From positions 620,001 through 684,000 of the forward strand of contig JADQCE010000001.1 in the NCBI GenBank assembly GCA_016278265.1: a stretch of 64,000 nucleotides of DNA. The letters run 5' to 3'. Each line of letters opens with the position of its first letter. Within the stretch, counting starts at the first letter, position 1. The position numbers and the translations under genes are program-made. The stretch is from Halothiobacillus sp. GTDB taxonomy: Bacteria > Pseudomonadota > Gammaproteobacteria > Halothiobacillales > Halothiobacillaceae. This document shows positions 7,017 to 14,687 of this stretch, piece after piece. The notes beneath the pieces were generated by a model. That model had not been told where the DNA came from and did no database searches. It saw nothing but the letters and a program-made list of their open reading frames with translations.

Positions 7017-7418
7017 ATGTTGATGCTGGAGGTGAAAGACGTCGGGTGGTGGTACTGGCTGATGACGGCCGTGTTGCTGACCTACGGGGTGCTGGTTGAT
7101 CCGGTCGGGCTGTGGCTGGCGATCGGCCTGACCGTGCTCAACTTGCTGCACTTCGCGGTCAAGGCGGAGCACCCGACGGCCTTTCCGGTTCAGGTGCGCT
7201 TTTTCTATCTGCTTCTGCTGCTGGTCGCGCTGCCCGAGCCGATGCGTTGGCTGTTCTGGATCCCGACCATCGGTACCTGGGCGCAGGTATCGGTGGGCTA
7301 CTGCACCATGGCTCGGCTGGTGTCGTTGCTGCCCTGGAATCGCCGCGAACCGTTGACCTGGCGTCTGGTATGGCGACGGTTTGCCTCCATGCCAGTGCGC
7401 GGCAGCGTGGCCGATTGA
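7017..7418 (+). CDS. Small polytopic membrane protein in the carbon island
   Basis: A 133-residue, strongly hydrophobic protein with three or four predicted membrane segments: W-W-Y-W-L-M-T-A-V-L-L-T-Y-G-V-L, then L-A-I-G-L-T-V-L-N-L-L, then F-Y-L-L-L-L-L-V-A-L, then a segment around W-I-P-T-I-G-T-W-A-Q-V. The C-terminal tail is basic (R-L-V-W-R-R-F). The ATG at 7017 is preferred because AAGGAG lies 8 bases before it. I cannot name a family. It lies between the divergent alpha-carbonic anhydrase and the converging dabA and shares dabA's terminator. A role in CO2/bicarbonate handling is possible from context only. Confidence 0.7.
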   Translation: MLMLEVKDVGWWYWLMTAVLLTYGVLVDPVGLWLAIGLTVLNLLHFAVKAEHPTAFPVQVRFFYLLLLLVALPEPMRWLFWIPTIGTWAQVSVGYCTMARLVSLLPWNRREPLTWRLVWRRFASMPVRGSVAD

Positions 7419-7457
7419 GGCGACACGCATCGCAAATGAACGATGACTGGACAAAGA

Positions 7458-7485
7458 AAAGGGCGCGGATTCAACCGCGCCCTTT
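7458..7485. terminator. Bidirectional terminator between the 7017 gene and dabA
   Basis: AAAGGGCGCGG-ATTCAA-CCGCGCCCTTT is a GC-rich hairpin with A/T runs on both sides. It lies between converging genes. Confidence 0.85.
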
Positions 7486-7523
7486 GTCGTTTTCGGTCTC
7501 GTGACCGGGGAATGCCGGTGACC

Positions 7524-10013
7524 TCAGGTCGTTTCGGCCACCCAGTCACCGTGACCGTGCCGACGGAACACCTCGCCCGCGTCATCGAGACGCAGCAGCG
7601 TCAACCAGCGGTTGTCGATCAGGTCTTGCAGCGTCTCGTTGCCGGCAATGATGGTGTCGATCGCCTCGGCGGGCGCCTCGACGAAGGCCGACAGGCGCAG
7701 CGGCTCGTGGCGCCAGTTTTCCCCGTCGTGGAGCGACTGCATCGACAGCCCCACCCGCAGGTCGCCGCCGTTGCCCTCCAGTACGCCGACCAGACCGCCG
7801 ACCACGTTGTGCAGCACCTTGTTGCCCGAGCCCTGGCGCTCGTTGTCGACCGTCGAGCCGTAGTACTGCAGGTTGATCCAGCTCGCCACCACCAGCGGGG
7901 CGGTCAGGATCAGCTCGAGCACACCGAAGCCCTCATCCGTGCGCCAGTCGTAGTCGTGCAGGAACGACCGGCCGCCTAGGTCCAGGTCGCGGGTCCGATC
8001 GCGCGGGGCGGCGATGAAGGCGGCGTTGCCGGCCAGCCCCCACTCCGGGCGCACCTCGGACCAGTCGCGGCCGCGATGGGTAACCGCCTTGCGGGCCGCC
8101 TCGCGGTCCGCCGGGCTGTCGGAGAGGTTTTTGCCCACGGAATGGCGCAAGGTGACCAGCCGCTCCAGGCGGGTGAGGTCACCGGCCTGCACCAGTGCCT
8201 GGCGCAGCTCGGCCAGCTTCGACGGCTCGACCGCCTCCTCGTCGAGATCGAGCAGGTCGACCTCGTCGGTGGTGGTGTCGTGCAGCGCGGCGACGAAACG
8301 CGTGTCCTCCGGGATCTCGATGCCCCGCTCGGCCAGCCCCGGCCGGATCGCCGGATCGTTGAGCAGGTCGGCCGCCACCCGGGCACTGACCTCGCCGGTC
8401 TGCCCGGCGCAGGCACCGCAATCCAGGCCCGCGCGGTGCGGGTTGTTGGTCGTCGTGCTGCCGTGGCCGGCCAGGAGCACGATCGGCGCGATCTCCCCGG
8501 TCAGGCCCAGGCCGCGCAGGATGCCCTCGGCCATGCCGACACGCTCCTCCACGCCGGCCTGTGTGGCGAGCGCCGGATGAACCCGTGCACGCTCCTCGTC
8601 GCTCAGCCCGGCCTGGTCCGGCGGCGGGGCCGGGGTGTGCCAGCCGAGCGTATCCCCGATCAGCTTCGGGATGTAGCTCAGACCGGCCGACTCGACGAAG
8701 GTGAAGCAGGAGGCCGCCGAGAGCTTGAACTGCTTCCATGACAGGCCATTGCCGACCCGTTGCTCGCGGCGGGAGGCGAGATCCTCGTTACCCTCGACGC
8801 GATCGGCGACCTCGACGCCGGGGTTGAGCAGTACCGGCGTGTGCGTGCGGCACGTCGACTCGCCCAGGCGACGGTAGGAAAGCGGCACACCGAAGAACCC
8901 GGCAAAACCGATGGTCTGTGCACCGGGAAAGCTGGTTTCCAGGTGACGGCGAAAGACCTCCGAACGCACATCGATGCAGAACGCTGCCTGGACCGGCGGG
9001 CGGCCAACTTCGGTGCGTTTGCCGGTCGCCGCACGGAAATGCCGGATGACCGGATCGCGGAAAGCGATCTCGCTGGCCGTGAGCATGACCTCGTCGATGA
9101 CCGCCTCGTGCTGGGCGGTCGCGATCGCCTCGTGATGGCGCTCGATCTCGCGCTGCCATTTGCGGCGGATCGCGGCGCTGTCCGTGACCTTGAGGGCAAG
9201 CGCCTCCCAGACCAGCCGCACGGCGAGCAGGTCGGTGAGATCCTCGTTGCTGCCGCCGGTCAGCTCCGCGCCCCACAAGCGGTAACGGCAATAGGCGGCC
9301 CAGCCGTTGATCGATTTCAGCGCGGCGAACAGGTAGTCGGCGTGCACCGAGTCGGGTAACTGCAGCGTCTCGATCGCCCAGGCGATGGCCTCGATCGGGT
9401 CGACCGGCACGTCACTCAGGTAGCGACGGGCCGTCCCGAGACCGGCCGCCTGTGCGCTGCGGTCGATCAGGGTGTATTCGCGCCAGGCACCGTACAGCGC
9501 CTCGCTTTCGTCTGGTGCGTTCCAGATCGCCTGGCCGCGGTCGAAATGCGCGGCCAGGAAGTGGCTGATCTGATCGACCACGAAGATCGAGATCGGCGCC
9601 GAGCCGGGCCGGTCGAGTTTTTCGACCAGCATGGGCACCGGGGTGCTGTTTGTCCGCGGCGACTCGAGGGCGTTGATGACCGTTTCGACGGCCACGGGGT
9701 TGCCCAGCTGCTCGACGGCGCGCTCGATATGGGAGCGCGTCAGGCGCCCGTCGCCCCAGCGCTCGGCGTACCACTCGTGATCCATGGCGGTGCGCTCACC
9801 GGCGATCGCGCCGAGATAGCCACTGGCCTGGCTGAACGTCTGGTCGATCAGGCCGAGATAGGGATTGACCGCGACGAACGAGTCCAGCGGCCAGAGCGGG
9901 GCGATCTTGCGACCGGCCGCCTCGGCCAGTTGGCGAACGTGGTCGAGGTCGAGGTGCCCGCGCTTCCCAGATGTCTGTGCGTTGGTGTGCTGTGCTTGCG
10001 TTGCCAGAGTCAT
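7524..10013 (-). CDS. dabA: DabA, carbonic-anhydrase-like subunit of the DAB inorganic carbon pump
   Basis: An 829-residue DUF2309/UPF0753 protein. The residues shown to bind zinc in Halothiobacillus DabA2 (C351, D353, H524, C539) have counterparts C346 and D348 (A-F-C-I-D-V-R), H517 (L-A-G-H-G-S) and C532 (G-L-D-C-G-A-C), with nearly identical spacing. DabA is cytosolic and membrane-associated. Together with DabB it is thought to hydrate CO2 to bicarbonate in one direction, driven by cation flux. The start at 10013 follows GGGAGGA; an in-frame start 25 codons upstream would overlap dabB. The gap to the dabB stop is 31 bases, so the two form an operon. Confidence 0.97.
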   Translation of the reverse strand: MTLATQAQHTNAQTSGKRGHLDLDHVRQLAEAAGRKIAPLWPLDSFVAVNPYLGLIDQTFSQASGYLGAIAGERTAMDHEWYAERWGDGRLTRSHIERAVEQLGNPVAVETVINALESPRTNSTPVPMLVEKLDRPGSAPISIFVVDQISHFLAAHFDRGQAIWNAPDESEALYGAWREYTLIDRSAQAAGLGTARRYLSDVPVDPIEAIAWAIETLQLPDSVHADYLFAALKSINGWAAYCRYRLWGAELTGGSNEDLTDLLAVRLVWEALALKVTDSAAIRRKWQREIERHHEAIATAQHEAVIDEVMLTASEIAFRDPVIRHFRAATGKRTEVGRPPVQAAFCIDVRSEVFRRHLETSFPGAQTIGFAGFFGVPLSYRRLGESTCRTHTPVLLNPGVEVADRVEGNEDLASRREQRVGNGLSWKQFKLSAASCFTFVESAGLSYIPKLIGDTLGWHTPAPPPDQAGLSDEERARVHPALATQAGVEERVGMAEGILRGLGLTGEIAPIVLLAGHGSTTTNNPHRAGLDCGACAGQTGEVSARVAADLLNDPAIRPGLAERGIEIPEDTRFVAALHDTTTDEVDLLDLDEEAVEPSKLAELRQALVQAGDLTRLERLVTLRHSVGKNLSDSPADREAARKAVTHRGRDWSEVRPEWGLAGNAAFIAAPRDRTRDLDLGGRSFLHDYDWRTDEGFGVLELILTAPLVVASWINLQYYGSTVDNERQGSGNKVLHNVVGGLVGVLEGNGGDLRVGLSMQSLHDGENWRHEPLRLSAFVEAPAEAIDTIIAGNETLQDLIDNRWLTLLRLDDAGEVFRRHGHGDWVAETT

Positions 10014-10044
10014 GGCAGAGTCCTCCCGGGAGCTAACCGGCGAA

Positions 10045-11709
10045 TCAGTATTGGCTAGGGGTGACGGGCGTTTGCGCCTTGATCGCATCGTGCCGCGAGC
10101 GGTGCTGACCGACCTTGTGCGGCCACAGGCGGTGCGAGGCCCGCTCGACCAGCAGGTCGACGTAAAGCCCGTTGTACAGATGCACGAACAGTCCCTTGCG
10201 GCCCGAGCCGTTGAAGTGATCGCGGCCGGGGCCCTGCAACCAGGCCAGGAACAGGAAGCTGATGGTCGTCAGCGCCAGCATCAGGCCGTAGGCCGGCGTC
10301 AGGGTGTCCGGGATCGCGGCGACCGTCGGGCCGAATAGCGTCACGAACGCCTCGTGCAGCGCGAAGTAGACCGCCGCCATGATCGCGGCCAGGCCCGCCG
10401 CCCGGGCAATGCCGGCGCCGGTTGGCGCGACGGTGATCGCCTTGAGCACCAGTTGCGCCACGGCCAGGGCAACGATCGCGATCAGGGCGATCAGGGCCGG
10501 CTCGTGGCCGACCTGTAACCCGAGGACGGCGGCCAGAGCCGCGGTCAGCGCGAGACTCGCAACGATCGTGACCAGCCAGGTCGCGAAGCCGATGTGGCGG
10601 CGGGCGACCGGCTTCGGCTGGCGCAGCTGGTCGGGGATGCTGCCGGCGGCGAGGAAGGCATGCGCCTTGTAGAGCGAGTGGCCGACCAGGTGCAGCAGCG
10701 CCAGGGCGAACAGGCCCAGGCCCAGTTCGAGCAGCATGAAGCCGAGCTGCCCGGTGGTCGACCAGGCCAGCGAGGACTTCACGGCCGTCTGCGTGAGCAT
10801 CACCAGGGAGGCGATCACCAGGGTGCCCAGCCCGACGATGGCGAGCAGGAACAGCGCGCTGCCCTGGGCAAGCAGGAACTCGCTGGTGCGCAGCACGATG
10901 ATCGCGCCGCTGTAGACGATGCCCGCGTGCATCAGCGCCGAGACCGGGGTGGGCGCCTCCATGACCTGCAGCAGCCAGCCGTGGAACGGGAACTGCGCGC
11001 TCTTGAGGATCGCGGCGAGCACGATCAGGAAGGCCGCGGCGTGCATGCCCAGCGGCATGCCGTCCTGCGCGTTGGCCCACTCGGCGATCGCGCCGAACTG
11101 CAGGCTGCCGACCTGCTGGCCGATGAGCACGGTTGCCGCGACCAGGCAGGCATCCGCGCTGCGGCTGAACAAGGATTTCTTGTGCGTGGCCATGACCGCG
11201 CGCGGGCGATCCGGGTAGAACAGCAGCAGCTTGTGCAGCGAGAAGCCGGTGAGGATGATCGCGAGCGTGAACAGGGCGAGGTTGGCGGCGATCACGACCA
11301 GCAGGAACCAGCCGGCCGTCAGGGCCAGCAGGCGGAAGAAACGGGCTTGCTGCGGGTCGCCATCGAGGTACTTCTCGCTGTAGCGGGCGATCAGGGTCAC
11401 GACCAGCGCGACCAGCACGGCGAGCGCCATGGTGAGCTGGTCGACCTGGATCGACAGTGCCAGCGCGCCGATGTCGCCGGGCAGGCGCAGGGCGGCGATG
11501 GTCAGCGATGCCCGGCTGCCGGCGAGAAAGACGATGGCGGCAGTGACGGCCAGCCCGAGGGCACCTATTGCCGCCCAGCGCACGCGCTGGCGGTAGCGGC
11601 GCGCCGCCTCGACGCCTGTGCCGGTGGCGGGGATCGCCGCAGCGAGCAGGAGCAACGGCATCAAGGCGAGCAGGGCGCCGGCAATCGGCCAGTTGGTCAA
11701 TGTGGTCAT
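10045..11709 (-). CDS. dabB: DabB, NuoL-like membrane subunit of the DAB pump
   Basis: A 554-residue polytopic protein of the NADH-quinone oxidoreductase chain 5 (proton/cation antiporter) family, clearly shorter than true NuoL (653 residues in this window). About 13 hydrophobic segments are visible. The antiporter core appears as F-P-F-H-G-W-L-L-Q-V-M-E-A-P-T-P-V-S-A-L-M-H-A, followed by A-V-K-S-S-L-A-W-S-T. It provides the ion path that energises DabA. The start ATG at 11707-11709 follows GGAGGGA. It is the first gene of the dabBA operon and lies divergent from a LysR gene. True complex I genes are elsewhere (45.6-60.3 kb). Confidence 0.95.
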   Translation of the reverse strand: MTTLTNWPIAGALLALMPLLLLAAAIPATGTGVEAARRYRQRVRWAAIGALGLAVTAAIVFLAGSRASLTIAALRLPGDIGALALSIQVDQLTMALAVLVALVVTLIARYSEKYLDGDPQQARFFRLLALTAGWFLLVVIAANLALFTLAIILTGFSLHKLLLFYPDRPRAVMATHKKSLFSRSADACLVAATVLIGQQVGSLQFGAIAEWANAQDGMPLGMHAAAFLIVLAAILKSAQFPFHGWLLQVMEAPTPVSALMHAGIVYSGAIIVLRTSEFLLAQGSALFLLAIVGLGTLVIASLVMLTQTAVKSSLAWSTTGQLGFMLLELGLGLFALALLHLVGHSLYKAHAFLAAGSIPDQLRQPKPVARRHIGFATWLVTIVASLALTAALAAVLGLQVGHEPALIALIAIVALAVAQLVLKAITVAPTGAGIARAAGLAAIMAAVYFALHEAFVTLFGPTVAAIPDTLTPAYGLMLALTTISFLFLAWLQGPGRDHFNGSGRKGLFVHLYNGLYVDLLVERASHRLWPHKVGQHRSRHDAIKAQTPVTPSQY

Positions 11710-12161
11710 GGTGTCCCTCCGGTCAGGCTGGTTGTATCGGGTCCGCCGCGTGGTTGCAGACGGACCCGCCGGCAGGACGAAAGGTAGTGATCCCTGGCCT
11801 GGTTCACCAATTCGAATTGCCTAAGTGATCCATTGATAAACGTCTATGTGTTGGTTTTGCTCTGATCTTCGGGGGCAATGATTGATCGCGTCTCATGCCG
11901 TTATCGGCATCAATGCTCGCCATGGCGGGCATTGAGCAAGACATGGACGGCGGGGCCTGGCTAGCCCCCATAGGATCTATGTATAGATAATAGTGAATGA
12001 ATGGGGCGACACATCCCAATGCATTGGTAGGCATTCACGGTGTCGATGCGCGGGCGGACTGGCTCCGGTCGGGACGCGGCAGGGAGGGTTTGAATCGATC
12101 TTGTGGTCGCTCTTGCATAGAATCCATTCTATGCAGACGACCAAAAATGGGCAGGAGGGGA
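11710..12161. promoter_or_regulatory. dabB-lysR divergent control region
   Basis: This 452-bp spacer has no supported gene. It is rich in dyad symmetry: ATGCCG-TTAT-CGGCAT at 11895-11910, a 24-bp near-perfect palindrome at 11911-11934 (arms CAATGC.CGCCA / TGGCG.GCATTG), ATCTAT-GT-ATAGAT at 11975-11988, and a long operator at 12115-12134. The AT-rich centre (11980-12000) is the likeliest promoter area. LysR proteins usually bind such dyads between divergent genes. I could not settle on -35/-10 boxes. Confidence 0.6.
12115..12134. promoter_or_regulatory. Likely LysR operator
   Basis: GCATAGAAT-CC-ATTCTATGC is a perfect inverted repeat with 9-bp arms. It ends 27 bases before the LysR start codon, overlapping the expected leader or promoter. 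That is a usual place for autorepression by a LysR protein. Confidence 0.55.
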
Positions 12162-13115
12162 ATGATGGCGGAAGAGACTCGGCAATCGGAGGCGCGTTAC
12201 CTGCTTCGGCACGCGACCCTGCGGCAGATCGAGATCGTCGAGGCGGTGGCTCGGCTGGGCAGCTTCACGCGGGCCGCCGAGGAGTTGTATCTCACCCAGC
12301 CGACGGTCTCGGCACAGGTGAAGAGTCTCTCCGAGACGGTTGGCATGCCGCTGTTCGAGCAGATCGGTCGCAAGATCTTTCTCACCGATGCCGGCAACCT
12401 GGTCGCCCGCGGCTGTCGCGACGTGATCGATGCGCTCTCGAATCTCGAGATGTCTCTCAATGACCTGAAGGGCCTGAAGAAGGGCCGGCTGCGCCTGTCG
12501 GTGATAACCACCGCCAAGTATTTCGCGCCGCTGGCGATGGGGGACTTCGCCAAGCAGTTCCCAGACATCGAGATGGAGCTCAAGGTCTCCAACCGCGACA
12601 CGCTCCTAAAGCGCATCGAGGACAATCTATCGGACCTCTACATCATCGGCCACGTGCCGGACAGCGGGATCGATCTCGAGCTGATTCCCTTCGCCCCCAA
12701 CCCGCTGGTGGTAATCGCCCACCGCGATCATCCGCTGGCGCGCGAGCGCAATATCCCGATCGAGCGCATCGCCGAGGAGCCGTTCATCATGCGCGAACCG
12801 GGATCGGGCATCCGGCACAAGGTCGAGGAGCACTTCGCCCAGCATGGCCTCAAGCTCAGGCAGCGCCTGGTGCTGGAGGGAAACGAGTCGATCAAGCACG
12901 CCGTGGTGGGGCAACTGGGGGTTTCGGTGGTCTCCGAGCACGCGCTCAACCTGGAGAGCGAGGCCGGGCCGCTGGTCAAGCTCGATGTCGAGGGCTTCCC
13001 GCTCGAGCGCTACTGGAACATCGTCTACCCGCGCGGCAAGGCCCTGTCGGTGATTGCCCGCGAGTTTCTCGCCTTTCTCAAGGAACACGGTGGTGACTAC
13101 CTAAAGATTGGCTGA
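12162..13115 (+). CDS. LysR-family regulator of the dab operon (CbbR-like)
   Basis: A 317-residue LysR-type regulator. The winged helix-turn-helix covers about residues 18-78 (L-R-Q-I-E-I-V-E-A-V-A-R-L-G-S-F-T-R-A-A-E-E-L-Y-L-T-Q-P-T-V-S). The effector-binding domain follows from about residue 100. The ATG at 12162 is chosen because GGAGGGG directly precedes it; upstream in-frame sequence lacks a ribosome site. It is transcribed divergently from dabBA and is probably its regulator, sensing carbon status as CbbR relatives do. The effector cannot be read from sequence. Confidence 0.92.
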   Translation: MMAEETRQSEARYLLRHATLRQIEIVEAVARLGSFTRAAEELYLTQPTVSAQVKSLSETVGMPLFEQIGRKIFLTDAGNLVARGCRDVIDALSNLEMSLNDLKGLKKGRLRLSVITTAKYFAPLAMGDFAKQFPDIEMELKVSNRDTLLKRIEDNLSDLYIIGHVPDSGIDLELIPFAPNPLVVIAHRDHPLARERNIPIERIAEEPFIMREPGSGIRHKVEEHFAQHGLKLRQRLVLEGNESIKHAVVGQLGVSVVSEHALNLESEAGPLVKLDVEGFPLERYWNIVYPRGKALSVIAREFLAFLKEHGGDYLKIG

Positions 13116-13223
13116 TCGGCGCCGAAAAAGGGTTGCGGCGGAACGTGCCTGATCGCCTTTTGGCTAAGCCGTCGTGATAAAGTCTCGCCGCCCAAATGCT
13201 TGCACCGGGATCTCGCCCCAGAC

Positions 13224-14675
13224 GTGAAAGAAAGCTTCCGCCCCACCCTGATCAAACGGATTGCCCAGAATCCAGACTTCCCGGCGTTCGCGCGCACGGT
13301 GCAGGAGGCCTATCGGCTCACCGATGACGAACTGGCCTCGGCCAACGACCTGTCCGCGCTGATCCTGCGCGACCCGGCGCTGACCCACCGCATCCTCCGT
13401 CTAGCGAATGCCGCGCACTACCGCCACCTCGGCGGCCAGATCAACACGGTCACCCGGGCGGTGACGGTGTTGGGCTTCGAGGAGGTGCGGCTGGCAGCGC
13501 TGGCGCTTTCCCTGTTCGAGCAGATCGAGAACAGGCCACACAGCCGCTTGTTGCAGAGCCGGTTCCTGCAGGCGCTTTACCAGGCGTTCCTTGCCCAGGA
13601 TCTGACCCGGGAGCTGGGCGGGCTGTCCGCCGAGGAGATGTTCCTCTGTGCCCTGTTCCAGGACTTCGGGGCGCTGCTGGTCTATCTACATGCCCCCGAG
13701 CACCTGGCCGAGATCGAGCGGGCCCGCCGAGAGGAGGGGCTCGACGAGGACACCGCTATTCAGAAGGTGGTCGGCGTGCTGCCGGTGGCGCTCGCTCGCG
13801 ACGTCTGTCGCCAGTGGGGCCTGCCGGAATCCGCGCGGCGCTTTCTCACCACCGCGCGCGCCTCGGGCAAGATCACCCGGCTGACCCCGGAGGCCCGTGC
13901 CCTGCGCCTGGCGCAACTGGCGCGCACCGCAGCCGAGGTGATCGCCCGCGGCGATTCCATGGAGGCCATCCGGCGCGACACGCTCGATCTGGCCCGGCGT
14001 TGCGAGGTAGAGGCCTCGGTGTTCGAAGACGCCAGTGCCACGGCACGCGACCACATGCTCGAGTACGAGGAGCTGCTGTCGTCTGCCGAGCGGCCCGCCT
14101 TCCTACAACGGATGGAGGCCGACCAGGATACGCCCATGCCCGCCGAGGAGTCGGTGGCCAGCGGCCCCGAGCCCGAAGCGCGCTCCGAGCGCCTGATTGC
14201 CTGCATCGAGCAGACCACGCAGGCATTGACCGATGAGGAGCCGCTCGGCCAGATCTTCGCTCGCATGCTCGAGGCCATGCACCAAGGCTTGGGTCTGGAC
14301 CTGGCCGTGCTGCACATGCTCGAGCGCAAGGCCTGGAAACTGGTGCCCCGCCTGGGGCAGGGCGCGTCGTTCGCGGAATTCAAGCCACGCATGACCGTGA
14401 CGCTCTCGGAGACCAGCCGCGTGGCGCAGGTCTTCCAGTCGGGCGAGGATCGCAGCATCCATCGGCCGAAGATGCCCAGTGACGACATCTTCGACTGGCA
14501 GTTCCGGGGTGGCGGCGACGTGGCGATGGTCTACCCGTTGCACGTCAACCGTGCCCCGTTCGGCCTGTTCTACCTCGAGGGCCCGGCCGCGGCCTTCACG
14601 GAAGGCAATCTCAACAGCCTGCGCACCCTGCGCAACCAGGCGGCCTTGGCGCTCAAGTCGCGTTCGAAACGGTAA
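13224..14675 (+). CDS. HDOD and GAF domain signalling protein
   Basis: About 483 residues. An N-terminal HDOD domain (D-P-A-L-T-H-R-I-L-R-L-A-N-A-A-H-Y, then I-N-T-V-T-R-A-V-T-V-L-G-F-E-E-V-R) spans about residues 10-210. A helical linker follows. A C-terminal GAF-like domain begins near residue 320 (L-G-Q-I-F-A-R-M-L-E-A-M-H-Q-G-L-G-L-D-L). HDOD proteins act in signalling and often accompany cyclic-di-GMP systems, but there is no nucleotide cyclase or EAL domain here. The start is uncertain: GTG at 13224 is used, TTG at 13200 is the alternative, and neither has a strong ribosome site. It stands alone and converges on the RND operon. Confidence 0.85.
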   Translation: MKESFRPTLIKRIAQNPDFPAFARTVQEAYRLTDDELASANDLSALILRDPALTHRILRLANAAHYRHLGGQINTVTRAVTVLGFEEVRLAALALSLFEQIENRPHSRLLQSRFLQALYQAFLAQDLTRELGGLSAEEMFLCALFQDFGALLVYLHAPEHLAEIERARREEGLDEDTAIQKVVGVLPVALARDVCRQWGLPESARRFLTTARASGKITRLTPEARALRLAQLARTAAEVIARGDSMEAIRRDTLDLARRCEVEASVFEDASATARDHMLEYEELLSSAERPAFLQRMEADQDTPMPAEESVASGPEPEARSERLIACIEQTTQALTDEEPLGQIFARMLEAMHQGLGLDLAVLHMLERKAWKLVPRLGQGASFAEFKPRMTVTLSETSRVAQVFQSGEDRSIHRPKMPSDDIFDWQFRGGGDVAMVYPLHVNRAPFGLFYLEGPAAAFTEGNLNSLRTLRNQAALALKSRSKR

Positions 14676-14687
14676 CTGGATGCCACG

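Noticed and set aside
10045-11709. dabB as a stray nuoL of complex I
   Set aside because: It is much shorter than NuoL, is paired with dabA, and a complete nuo operon with its own nuoL is present.
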